A stretch of DNA of 22,660 bases from Caldifarciminota bacterium (GTDB taxonomy: Bacteria > Hydrothermota > UBA3072 > WFRC01): assembly GCA_015486685.1 (NCBI GenBank), contig WFRC01000273.1, positions 1-22,660 of the forward strand, given 5' to 3'. Made by a program: the position numbers and the translations under genes. The notes under the pieces were generated by a model, which ran no database searches, had not been told where the DNA came from, and worked only from the letters and a program-made list of their open reading frames with translations. Positions 7,000 through 14,565 of the stretch are shown piece by piece; position 1 is the first letter of the stretch; the number at the start of each line of letters is the position of its first letter.

Positions 7000-9900
7000 A
7001 TGATGTATTTAAAGGTTGATGGAGAGGTAAACAGTCCTGATGAATTTGATGTGGTTAAATTGGGCATTGCTTCTCCTGATGCTATCCATTCATGGTCTTA
7101 TGGTGAGGTAAAAAAGCCTGAGACGATAAATTATAGAACCCAAAAACCAGAACGGGATGGGTTGTTTTGTGAAAAAATATTTGGTCCTGTTAAAGATTAT
7201 GAGTGCAATTGTGGAAAGTATAAGGGGCCAAAATATAAGGGTGTTATTTGTGAAAGGTGTGGGGTTGAAGTAACATTATCTAAGGTTAGGCGAGAGAGGA
7301 TGGGGCATATAGATTTAGTTGTGCCCGTTGCCCATATCTGGTTTTATAGAGTTATTCCATCAAGGATTGGGCTTCTACTTGGAATGAGTAAGAATGCATT
7401 GCAGAGGGTTCTTTACTATGAATCATACATAGTTGTTGACCCCAAGGATACTCCGCTTCAGAAATACTCAATTATTACAGAACCAGAATATACAGAATTG
7501 AGAAAGGAATATGGTGAGGATGGATTTGATGCAAGGATGGGCGCTGAACCTATTTATGACCTATTAAAGCAGATTGATTTAGATAAGATGGCAGAGGAAT
7601 TGAAGGTTATCTTAAAAAATGAAGTTTCAGAACAAAAAAGGGTAAAATTATTAAAGAAAAGGAGGATAGTAGAGGCATTCAGAGGCTCAGGTAATAGACC
7701 TGAATGGATGATATTGAAAGTAATCCCTGTAATTCCACCCGACTTCAGACCGCTTGTTCATCTTGAAGGGGGTATGTTTGCTACATCCGATTTGAATGAT
7801 TTGTACAGAAGGGTAATTACAAGAAATAACAGATTGAAAAACCTTATGGATATTGGTGCGCCTGAAATCATTATGAGAAATGAAAAAAGGATGCTTCAAG
7901 AAGCAGTTGATGCGCTTTTTGACAATACGAGATTACCGAAACCTATTAAGGGTAGAGGAAATAGGCCATTAAAGTCTATTTCAGATTCCTTGAAAGGTAA
8001 ACAGGGAAGGTTTAGACAAAATTTATTGGGGAAAAGGGTTGATTATTCAGGACGCTCCGTTATTACAGTGGACCCTACCTTAAAACTTAATGAGTGCGGA
8101 TTACCAAAAACAATGGCGCTTGAACTATTTAAACCGTTTATTACACGAAAACTTGAAGAGAAAAAGATTGCCAGAAGTTCAAAAGGTGCAAAGATGGCAA
8201 TTGAAAGGGAAATACCAGAGGTATGGGATATGCTTGAAGATGTTGCGAAGAGTCATCCTCTGCTTCTAAACAGGGCACCGACCCTTCATAGAATTTCCGT
8301 TGAGGCATTTGAACCGAAATTGGTTGAAGGAAAGGCAATAAGGATCCATCCCCTTGTATGCCCTCCATTTAATGCAGATTTTGATGGTGACCAGATGGCT
8401 GTTCATGTTCCTCTTTCTTTTGAATCCCAGTTAGAAGCCTATGTTTTAATGCTTGCTCCAAACAATATACTTTCTCCCGCAAGTGGTGAACCAGTAATAG
8501 CCCCTACAAAAGATATGATAATTGGTTTATATTATATTACGAAAGATAAGAAAGATACGAACAAACACCCTAAATATTTTGACAGTCTTGCAGAGATTGA
8601 AATGGCACTGGATGCACACACTATATCACTACATTCAAAGATAAAATATAAGTTTGGCAAGAAATTTATTGAAACAACCCCCGGGCGTGTGATATTTAAT
8701 GACCTTGTTCCCAGAGGATTGAGATTTTTTAATCAAACGATGAGGAAGAAGGATATTCACAGATTGATAAAGACGATTTTCAAAAAATATGGTATGAAGG
8801 CGGCGGCAGTATTTCTTGACAAGATTAAAGAAGTGGGTTTCGAATATTCGAGTTTATCGGGGCTTACAATTGGTATTGACGATATGATTGTTCCGAAAAA
8901 GAAAACTCAGATATTAAAGAAGGCAGAGGAAGAGGTAAATAAATGGCAGGCGCTCTATAAAAAAGGTGTTATTACAGATAGTGAACGGTATAATAATATT
9001 ATTGATATCTGGACGAGGGCAACGGATGCGGTAACATTAGAACTTTCAAAAGAGATTGAGAAAGATAGAGGAGGATTCAATCCTATTTATATGATGGCTC
9101 ATTCAGGGGCAAGGGGAAATATGGACCAGGTTAGACAGATTGCAGGTATCAGGGGATTGATGGCTAAACCTCAAAAAAGGTTAACTGCACAGTCTATTAT
9201 AGAAACTCCTATCAGGTCAAATTTCAGGGATGGGCTTTCCGTTATTGAATATTTTATTTCAAGTCATGGTGCGAGAAAAGGACTTACTGATACAGCCCTG
9301 AAGACAGGCGAGGCAGGTTATCTTACAAGGAGATTAGTAGATGTTTCGAAGGATGTTGTGGTAACAGAGGAAGACTGTGGAACGATTATGGGCATAGAAG
9401 TTACGGCGATTAAGGAAAGAGAAAAGGTTCTTGAAAGCCTTGCGGAAAGGATTACGGGCGCTTTTGCTGCTGATGATGTTGTAGATGAAAAAGGGGAATT
9501 AATTGTGGAAGCGGGGGAAGAAATTACAGAGAAAAAGGCAAAACTTATAGAAGGTAAAGGTATTGAAAAGGTCAAAATCAGGAGTGTGCTCACCTGCGAG
9601 GCGAAAAGGGGAGTTTGCCAGAAATGTTATGGCAGGAATTTAGCCACAGGTAGACTTGTTGAAATAGGAGAAGCCGTTGGGGTGATGGCTGCTCAATCAA
9701 TCGGAGAGCCAGGTACCCAGCTCACATTAAGGACATTCCATGTTGGTGGAATAGCCGCGAGAATAGCCGAGCAATCAAAGGTTCAGGCAAATTTTAGTGG
9801 CAAGTTGAAATTTAAGGATGTGAAGGTTCATTACAAAAGTAAGGATGAAGGGATTGTTCTATCAAAACATGGTGTTATATTTCTTGAACATAGTAAGGGA

Positions 9901-11031
9901 ACAATAAAGTATAATGTGCCGTATGGTGCAATTTTGAAGGTAAAGGATAAAGATGAGGTAAAAAAGGGTACAGGCCTATTCGGATGGGACCCTTATTCCA
10001 ATGTGATAATTACCGAAACAGATGGAAAGGTAAAGTTTGTAAACATTATTTTGGGGCTTACACTAATTGAGCATACGGACCAGAGTGGGAAAAAACAGCC
10101 AATGGTTGTAGAGGAAAAGACAAAAAAGTATCATCCGCTTATTGAAGTATATAAATCAGGCAAAAAGATTGGGGCATACTCAATTCCCGCAGGCGCATAT
10201 CTATTTGTGAAGGATGGAGATATGGTGAAAACAGGCGATATGCTTGCAAAGATTCCGAGAGAAATTTCCAAAACAAGGGATATTACAGGAGGATTACCAA
10301 GGGTTGCAGATTTATTTGAAGCAAGACATCCGAAGGATGCTGCGGTGATTTCTGAAATTGATGGGGTTGTCTCTTTCGGGAAAATACACAGAGGAGAAAG
10401 GCAGATATTTGTTGATAATGGATATGAAAAAAGAGAATATAAAGTGCCTTACAGAAAATATCTTACTGTGCATGAAGGTGAGAGGATAAAAGCAGGTGAT
10501 AAACTATGTGAAGGTCCTATCGACCCCCATGATATATTGAAGGTAAAAGGAGTGCTTGCAGCCCAGCAGTACCTGTTGAATGAAGTTCAGGAAGTCTATC
10601 GATTGCAAAATGTAAAGATTGATGATAAACATATAGGAATTATTGTAAAACAGATGTTCCAGAAGGTAAAGATTCAGAACGCAGGAGATACGAATTTCAT
10701 TGAAGGTGAAATCAAAAATAAGTCCAGTGTAAATGAAGAAAATGAAAGGGTTATGGCAAAAAATGGAACACCTGCTACATTTGAACCTATCTTTTTAGGT
10801 ATTACAAAGGCTGCCCTTTCAACGGATTCATTTATTGCGGCTGCTTCATTCCAGGAAACAACAAGGGTGTTAACAGAGGCTGCAATACAGGGCAAAAGGG
10901 ATGTTCTGGATGGGATAAAAGAAAATGTGATAATGGGAAATCTTATCCCGGCAGGAACAGGCTTGCGAAAATATAAGCGCATCAAGTTTGAGTATGAAGA
11001 AAGAAAAAAAGAAAAAGCAAAAACAGCATAA
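7000..11031 (+). CDS. rpoC: RNA polymerase beta' subunit
   Basis: A 1343-residue full-length beta' subunit. Zinc site 1 is C69, C71, C84 and C87. The catalytic NADFDGDQMA loop is at residues 458-467, with D460, D462 and D464 binding the active-site magnesium ions. Zinc site 2 is C793, C866, C873 and C876. The trigger-loop-side block contains GEPGTQLTLRTFHVGG. The C-terminal helices end with AGTGLRKYKRIKFEYEE. AGGGGGT, overlapping the rpoB stop, is the ribosome binding site. Two adjacent ATG codons (7000 and 7003) could both serve as the start. The gene ends the rpoBC unit and is followed by a long repeat-filled gap rather than directly by rpsL. Confidence 0.98.
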   Translation: MMYLKVDGEVNSPDEFDVVKLGIASPDAIHSWSYGEVKKPETINYRTQKPERDGLFCEKIFGPVKDYECNCGKYKGPKYKGVICERCGVEVTLSKVRRERMGHIDLVVPVAHIWFYRVIPSRIGLLLGMSKNALQRVLYYESYIVVDPKDTPLQKYSIITEPEYTELRKEYGEDGFDARMGAEPIYDLLKQIDLDKMAEELKVILKNEVSEQKRVKLLKKRRIVEAFRGSGNRPEWMILKVIPVIPPDFRPLVHLEGGMFATSDLNDLYRRVITRNNRLKNLMDIGAPEIIMRNEKRMLQEAVDALFDNTRLPKPIKGRGNRPLKSISDSLKGKQGRFRQNLLGKRVDYSGRSVITVDPTLKLNECGLPKTMALELFKPFITRKLEEKKIARSSKGAKMAIEREIPEVWDMLEDVAKSHPLLLNRAPTLHRISVEAFEPKLVEGKAIRIHPLVCPPFNADFDGDQMAVHVPLSFESQLEAYVLMLAPNNILSPASGEPVIAPTKDMIIGLYYITKDKKDTNKHPKYFDSLAEIEMALDAHTISLHSKIKYKFGKKFIETTPGRVIFNDLVPRGLRFFNQTMRKKDIHRLIKTIFKKYGMKAAAVFLDKIKEVGFEYSSLSGLTIGIDDMIVPKKKTQILKKAEEEVNKWQALYKKGVITDSERYNNIIDIWTRATDAVTLELSKEIEKDRGGFNPIYMMAHSGARGNMDQVRQIAGIRGLMAKPQKRLTAQSIIETPIRSNFRDGLSVIEYFISSHGARKGLTDTALKTGEAGYLTRRLVDVSKDVVVTEEDCGTIMGIEVTAIKEREKVLESLAERITGAFAADDVVDEKGELIVEAGEEITEKKAKLIEGKGIEKVKIRSVLTCEAKRGVCQKCYGRNLATGRLVEIGEAVGVMAAQSIGEPGTQLTLRTFHVGGIAARIAEQSKVQANFSGKLKFKDVKVHYKSKDEGIVLSKHGVIFLEHSKGTIKYNVPYGAILKVKDKDEVKKGTGLFGWDPYSNVIITETDGKVKFVNIILGLTLIEHTDQSGKKQPMVVEEKTKKYHPLIEVYKSGKKIGAYSIPAGAYLFVKDGDMVKTGDMLAKIPREISKTRDITGGLPRVADLFEARHPKDAAVISEIDGVVSFGKIHRGERQIFVDNGYEKREYKVPYRKYLTVHEGERIKAGDKLCEGPIDPHDILKVKGVLAAQQYLLNEVQEVYRLQNVKIDDKHIGIIVKQMFQKVKIQNAGDTNFIEGEIKNKSSVNEENERVMAKNGTPATFEPIFLGITKAALSTDSFIAAASFQETTRVLTEAAIQGKRDVLDGIKENVIMGNLIPAGTGLRKYKRIKFEYEERKKEKAKTA

Positions 11032-11042
11032 CATTTAACGAA

Positions 11043-11077
11043 GGTATAGTGGATAGGGTATGGGGTATAGATATGTA
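11043..11077 (+). repeat. Heptad array, 5 units, after rpoC
   Basis: Five 7-mers in one register: GGTATAG, TGGATAG, GGTATGG, GGTATAG and ATATGTA. They begin 11 bases after the rpoC stop. They form the first of a series of such arrays that fills the 660-base gap between rpoC and the next gene. Confidence 0.65.
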
Positions 11078-11080
11078 GGA

Positions 11081-11096
11081 GGGATTTCCTAATCCC
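11081..11096 (+). terminator. Possible terminator hairpin after rpoC
   Basis: GGGATT (11081-11086) and AATCCC (11091-11096) form a perfect six-pair stem with a TCCT loop, followed by GATTATTTTAC. The uridine tract is interrupted, so this is a weak intrinsic terminator at best. It is the only clear hairpin close behind rpoC. It could also be a dispersed palindromic element rather than a terminator. Confidence 0.4.
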
Positions 11097-11114
11097 GATT
11101 ATTTTACAAAAAAC

Positions 11115-11139
11115 GGTGATACGATGATATGGTGATACG
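11115..11139 (+). repeat. Short direct repeat GGTGATACG
   Basis: GGTGATACG occurs at 11115-11123 and again at 11131-11139, separated by ATGATAT, itself a heptamer related to the repeat. It looks like another variant of the drifting tandem-repeat pattern in this gap, here with unequal unit lengths. Confidence 0.5.
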
Positions 11140-11166
11140 GAAAAAGATAGGTTAAGGTTGAGGAAA

Positions 11167-11512
11167 GATTAGTGAATAGTGCCTTGTGCTTCGTGCTTAG
11201 TTGAAAAAAGGTCAAGGGTAAGAGGCAAGAGGTAATAGGTAAAGGATTAACAAACGTGTTCGTGGTGGTGATTCGTGAAAAACGAAAGAGAAAAGAACGT
11301 GAAGCGTGAGGCGTAAAGCGTGAGGAGATAGAAGATATTGGATGTTAGATGTTGGATAAAATAAGGGTTGTTTTTACGCTTAACGAATAACGATTTACGA
11401 TTAACGAAAGTATTTGGATTTGGGAGTTGGGATTTATAATTTAATGTAAAATGAAGATTGAAAAGTGCAAAATGATAAAGATCGTGAAATGTAAAAGGAA
11501 AAAGGTGAAAGG
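11167..11512 (+). repeat. Long chain of drifting 7-bp repeat families
   Basis: Nearly the whole stretch reads as successive sets of related 7-mers. At 11167-11201 units include GATTAGT, GAATAGT and GCTTCGT. At 11209-11243 they are of AGGTAAT type. At 11298-11325 they are CGTGAAG, CGTGAGG, CGTAAAG and CGTGAGG. At 11334-11354 they are GATATTG, GATGTTA and GATGTTG. At 11374-11408 they are of TAACGAA and TTACGAT type. At 11416-11436 they are GGATTTG, GGAGTTG and GGATTTA. At 11445-11479 they are of TGCAAAA and TGATAAA type, and at 11485-11512 of TAAAAGG and TGAAAGG type. Adjacent units share four to six bases, and the unit changes gradually or abruptly along the chain. No gene or conserved protein is visible here. 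Confidence 0.75.
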
Positions 11513-11563
11513 AGATTGATTACAAAATGAAAAATGGAAATATGAAACATTTTCTCTTTAATT

Positions 11564-11675
11564 TTTTACCTTTAACATTTAACCTTTTACCTTTAACCGT
11601 TTGCACTTTGCATTTTAGAATTTGCAATTTGAAATTTTATACTTCCTACTTCTCACTTCCTACTTCTAACTTATT
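11564..11675 (-). repeat. Heptad chain in inverted orientation, 16 units
   Basis: Sixteen contiguous 7-mers in one unbroken register, pyrimidine-rich on the + strand. The first five are TTTAACC/TTTTACC-like, then come units of CTTTGCA, ATTTGCA and ATTTGAA type, then four of the form ACTTCCT or ACTTCTC. Read on the minus strand they match the GTAAAAGG and TGCAAA vocabulary of the + strand chain before 11512, so the pattern flips strand near 11513-11563. The array ends 5 bases before the ribosome binding site of the propeller protein gene. Confidence 0.75.
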
Positions 11676-11691
11676 AAACAAAGGAGGTTTT

Positions 11692-13386
11692 ATGAAGTAT
11701 TTATTTGCAGTTTTATCAGTATCATTAGTTTTAATTGGTGTTTTACCTTTGAATGCACAGCAGTATGGAATTGAATGGGCAGATACACTGGATAATGGCA
11801 ATACTGATCGTGCTAATGGGGTAGCAGTTGATAATAGTGGTAATGTCTATGTTACAGGAGAGTCCTACATTGGTTCAAACTATGATTATCTTACAGTAAA
11901 GTATGATGCTTCTGGAAATATTGTTTGGGTGGATACACTGGATAACGACAGTACTGATGAAGCCAATGGAATAGCGGTTGATAGGAGCGGTAATGTCTAT
12001 GTTACAGGATACTCCTACATTGGTTCAAATGATGATTATCTTACAGTAAAGTATAATGCTTCTGGAAATATTGTTTGGGTGGATACACTGGATAACGGCG
12101 GTGATGAGAGAGCCTATGGAATAGCGGTTGACAATAGTGGTAATATCTATGTTACAGGATATTCGGACTATGATTATTTCACAGTGAAATATGATGCTTC
12201 TGGAAATATTGTTTGGGTGGATACACTGGATACCGGAGCGGCTGATTATGCCTATGGAATAACGGTTGATACAAGTGGTAATATCTATTTTACAGGATTT
12301 TCCTACATTGGTTCAAATTTTGACTATCTAACAGTGAAATATGATGCTTCTGGAAATATTGTATGGGCAGATACACTGGATAACGGCGGTGATGATTATG
12401 CTCAGGGTATAGCGGTTGATGGCAGTGGTAATGTTTATGTTACAGGAGAGGCCTATAATGGTTCGAATTGGGATTATCTTACGGTGAAGTATGATTCATT
12501 AGGTAATATCGTTTGGGCAGATACAATTGATAACGGCGATGATGATGCTCGGGGAATAGCGGTTGATGGAAGTGGTAGTATCTATGTTGCAGGATATTCG
12601 GACTATGATTATCTTACAGTAAAGTATGATGCTTCTGGAAATATTGTTTGGGCAGATACACTGGATAATAGTATTAATGATATTGCTTATGGAATAGCGG
12701 TTGATGGGAGTGGTAATATCTATGTTACAGGATTCTCCTCCATTGGTTCAGATTATGATTATTTTACTGTAAAGTATGCAAAATACAAGGATGCAGGTAT
12801 TATTTCTATATTGTCACCTGATACAGTTGGCACAGACAGTAGTTATATACCAGAGATATGGGTAAAGAATAACTCTTATGAAGATACACTAAGTTTTGAT
12901 ATTGGCGCATTCATAGATTCAGTTGGCGGAAATCTCTACTCAGATACACAGTCTGTTTCCAATCTTGCCGTAGGTGATAGTGTATTGGTGAGTTTTTCTC
13001 CCTGGACTGCACCTTCCAGTCCTGTGGACTTAATGCTGGAATTTTCTATAGTTAATTCCGATATGAATACAGATAATGATACCATATCAAAGTCTCTGTA
13101 TGTGAAGGATATGTCCGGGATATTAAACAAAAACATAAATAGGACGACAATGCTGGATGTCTCCACAATAAATAAGGGAGATATTTCATTCTCTTATGGC
13201 ATAGCAAAGTCTGGAAATTATGAAATAAATGTTTATACTATAGATGGAAGGATGATAAAGGAGATAGCAGGAAAAGAGAGTGGATATCATAGAGGAAAAT
13301 TCTCAAATCTCCCGTCAGGGATATACTTTTTAAGACTGAGACAGAATAATGTGGTTATAAATAAGAAAGTTGTGGTGATAAGATGA
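11692..13386 (+). CDS. Secreted SBBP-type beta-propeller protein with C-terminal sorting tail
   Basis: A 564-residue exported protein. I chose the ATG at 11692 because AAGGAGG (11681-11687) precedes it and a clean signal peptide follows (MKYLFAVLSVSLVLIGVLPLNAQ, cleavage likely after NAQ). The open frame continues 55 codons upstream only through repeat DNA. Residues about 27-363 hold seven blades built on the motif AVDNSGNVYVTG, then DYLTVKYDASGNIVW; the SBBP family matches this. Residues about 365-473 form a CARDB-like Ig domain (DAGIISILSPDTV). Residues about 502-564 resemble a type A sorting tail (INVYTIDGRM, then LPSGIYFLRLR), which in the FCB group directs proteins to the type IX secretion system. 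The specific ligand or role cannot be told. It interrupts the usual rpoC-rpsL neighbourhood. Confidence 0.9.
   Translation: MKYLFAVLSVSLVLIGVLPLNAQQYGIEWADTLDNGNTDRANGVAVDNSGNVYVTGESYIGSNYDYLTVKYDASGNIVWVDTLDNDSTDEANGIAVDRSGNVYVTGYSYIGSNDDYLTVKYNASGNIVWVDTLDNGGDERAYGIAVDNSGNIYVTGYSDYDYFTVKYDASGNIVWVDTLDTGAADYAYGITVDTSGNIYFTGFSYIGSNFDYLTVKYDASGNIVWADTLDNGGDDYAQGIAVDGSGNVYVTGEAYNGSNWDYLTVKYDSLGNIVWADTIDNGDDDARGIAVDGSGSIYVAGYSDYDYLTVKYDASGNIVWADTLDNSINDIAYGIAVDGSGNIYVTGFSSIGSDYDYFTVKYAKYKDAGIISILSPDTVGTDSSYIPEIWVKNNSYEDTLSFDIGAFIDSVGGNLYSDTQSVSNLAVGDSVLVSFSPWTAPSSPVDLMLEFSIVNSDMNTDNDTISKSLYVKDMSGILNKNINRTTMLDVSTINKGDISFSYGIAKSGNYEINVYTIDGRMIKEIAGKESGYHRGKFSNLPSGIYFLRLRQNNVVINKKVVVIR
11781..12786 (+). 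repeat. Seven in-frame propeller repeats, 135-150 bp each
   Basis: The segment AGATACACTG or GGATACACTG recurs in frame at 11781, 11931, 12081, 12219, 12369 and 12654, with a variant AGATACAATT at 12519. The spacings are 150, 150, 138, 150, 150 and 135 bases. The units are still close copies at the DNA level, sharing long identical stretches around GATGCTTCTGGAAATATTGT. Blades 3 and 6 are shorter than the others and share the same local loop form, YSDYDY instead of YSYIGSNDDY. Confidence 0.85.
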
Positions 13387-13393
13387 AAAAGAC

Positions 13394-13421
13394 CGTGAGG
13401 CGTAAGGCGTAAATCGTGAAT
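13394..13421 (+). repeat. Heptad array, 4 CGTRA-type units
   Basis: Units CGTGAGG, CGTAAGG, CGTAAAT and CGTGAAT follow each other in one register just after the propeller gene. The same unit family occurs at 11298-11325 and 22527-22554. Confidence 0.7.
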
Positions 13422-13431
13422 GAGTAGATAG

Positions 13432-13476
13432 GTTTATTGAGTTTATAGGGTTTGTAGAGTTTATTGAGTTAAAAAA
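13432..13476 (+). repeat. Nonamer array, GTTTATTGA-type, 5 units
   Basis: Here the period is 9, not 7: GTTTATTGA, GTTTATAGG, GTTTGTAGA, GTTTATTGA and the degenerate GTTAAAAAA follow in register. The array lies between two heptad arrays in the gap before rpsL. The first and fourth units are identical. Confidence 0.65.
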
Positions 13477-13489
13477 TAGAAAAGACTGT

Positions 13490-13510
13490 TAAAAGTTGAA
13501 AGTTAAAAAC
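13490..13510 (+). repeat. Heptad array, TAAAAGT-type, 3 units
   Basis: TAAAAGT, TGAAAGT and TAAAAAC follow in one 7-bp register and join directly to the next nonamer array. They resemble the AGTTGAA units at 22590-22624. Confidence 0.55.
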
Positions 13511-13555
13511 GAGATAGACGAGATAGACTAAACAGACTAAATAGACTAAATCAAC
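13511..13555 (+). repeat. Nonamer array, GAGATAGAC-type, 5 units
   Basis: GAGATAGAC occurs twice, followed by TAAACAGAC, TAAATAGAC and TAAATCAAC in an unbroken 9-bp register. It ends 10 bases before the rpsL ribosome binding site. No promoter could be recognised with confidence in this gap, so rpsL transcription may start within or upstream of these repeats. Confidence 0.7.
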
Positions 13556-13571
13556 AAAAACAAGGAGGAAT

Positions 13572-13955
13572 ATGCCAACAATAAATCAACTCGTAAGGAA
13601 GGGGAGAAAACCTGTAAAAAAGAAGACAAAATCTCCTGCATTGATGGGTTCTCCACAGAAGAGAGGGGTATGTGTAAAGGTTTATACTACAACCCCTAAG
13701 AAGCCCAATTCTGCATTGAGAAAGGTTGCAAGGGTAAGATTGACAAATGGATATGAAGTGACAACATATATACCGGGTGAAGGACATAATTTGCAGGAGC
13801 ATTCTATTGTTTTGGTAAGAGGTGGTAGGGTAAAAGACCTGCCTGGTATAAGATATCATATAGTTAGAGGTGTTTTTGATACCAGTGGTGTTGAGGGAAG
13901 GAGAAAAAGTCGTTCCCTTTACGGAACCAAAAGACCTAAATCTAAGGAGGTGTAA
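13572..13955 (+). CDS. rpsL: 30S ribosomal protein S12
   Basis: A 127-residue protein with the invariant S12 core: MPTINQLVRKGR at the N-terminus, VYTTTPKKPNSALRKVARV around residue 40, and VRGGRVKDLPGIRYH around residue 85. S12 monitors codon-anticodon pairing in the decoding centre. The lysines of PKKP and of RVKDLPG are those of streptomycin-sensitive strains. The aspartate in KDLPG is the residue methylthiolated by RimO where that enzyme exists. AAGGAGGA precedes the ATG. The gene abuts rpsG, whose TTG start begins at the base after the rpsL stop. Confidence 0.98.
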   Translation: MPTINQLVRKGRKPVKKKTKSPALMGSPQKRGVCVKVYTTTPKKPNSALRKVARVRLTNGYEVTTYIPGEGHNLQEHSIVLVRGGRVKDLPGIRYHIVRGVFDTSGVEGRRKSRSLYGTKRPKSKEV

Positions 13956-14426
13956 TTGGCAAGGAGAAGACGCGCACAGGTAAGAAAGATTCAGCCCGAT
14001 TATAAATATGGGAGTATTCTTGTAGCAAAATTTATAAATTCTTTAATGCAATCGGGCAAAAAGAGTACAGCAGAAAAGATATTTTACGATGCCATTGATA
14101 TTATTTCAAAGGAGACAAAAGAAGATGGCATTGAAGTGTTCAAAAGGGCAATAAATAATGTTAAACCCATCCTTGAGGTCAAACCAAGGAGGATTGGTGG
14201 AGCTACATATCAGGTGCCTATAGAAGTTAGACCTGAGAGGAGACAATCTCTTGCAATCAGGTGGATAATAAAGGCTGTAAAGCAGAGGAAGGAGAAAGAA
14301 ACTGCTTTTAAGCTGGCGAGAGAATTGATGGATGCAGTGAATCAGCAGGGCGCAGCGTTTAAGATGCGAGAAAATACACATAAAATGGCTGAAGCAAATA
14401 AGGCTTTTGCCCATTATAGATGGTAG
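13956..14426 (+). CDS. rpsG: 30S ribosomal protein S7
   Basis: A 156-residue protein of exact family length, with MARRRRAQVRKIQPD at the N-terminus, KFINSLMQSGKK, and GGATYQVPIEV around residue 80. S7 nucleates assembly of the small-subunit head and contacts E-site tRNA. The start is TTG, set by AAGGAGG at 13944-13950, inside the end of rpsL. This gives a zero-base gap and probable translational coupling. The following gap to fusA is about 140 bases and contains a heptad array and a promoter-like sequence. Confidence 0.98.
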   Translation: MARRRRAQVRKIQPDYKYGSILVAKFINSLMQSGKKSTAEKIFYDAIDIISKETKEDGIEVFKRAINNVKPILEVKPRRIGGATYQVPIEVRPERRQSLAIRWIIKAVKQRKEKETAFKLARELMDAVNQQGAAFKMRENTHKMAEANKAFAHYRW

Positions 14427-14446
14427 GGAGGAAATCTTCAGAAATA

Positions 14447-14481
14447 CGCTTACCGCTTGCCGCCAAGCGCTGACCGCAATA
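14447..14481 (+). repeat. Heptad array, 5 CGC-type units, rpsG-fusA gap
   Basis: CGCTTAC, CGCTTGC, CGCCAAG, CGCTGAC and CGCAATA follow in one register. The local GC content is clearly higher than the AT-rich surroundings. GCTTG and CAAGC within it could also form a short hairpin (14455-14467). A direct repeat TTCAGAAATA flanks the array at 14437-14446 and 14488-14497. Confidence 0.6.
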
Positions 14482-14487
14482 GAAATA

Positions 14488-14516
14488 TTCAGAAATATCC
14501 ATTATGTTAATATAAT
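14488..14516 (+). promoter_or_regulatory. Possible sigma-70-type promoter for fusA
   Basis: TTCAGA (14488-14493) and TATAAT (14511-14516) are separated by 17 bases. The -10 element is perfect and the -35 element matches four of six positions. A start near 14523 would give a leader of about 43 bases before fusA, allowing EF-G to be expressed separately from rpsL-rpsG. The region is AT-rich, so a chance match is possible. Confidence 0.45.
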
Positions 14517-14565
14517 AGAAAAATTTCGCTTCCTTCTTTTTCTGGGAGTAATGTAAGAAAGTACT

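Noticed and set aside
11043..11675. CRISPR array
   Set aside because: Units are 7 bp, contiguous and degenerate, with no spacers of uniform length and no cas genes nearby.
11527..11691. 55-codon N-terminal extension of the propeller protein
   Set aside because: It is a read-through of the inverted heptad chain; the signal peptide and Shine-Dalgarno place the start at 11692.
11032..11691. Insertion sequence or transposon remnant
   Set aside because: No transposase fragments, terminal inverted repeats or target duplications could be seen; the gap is explained by heptads.
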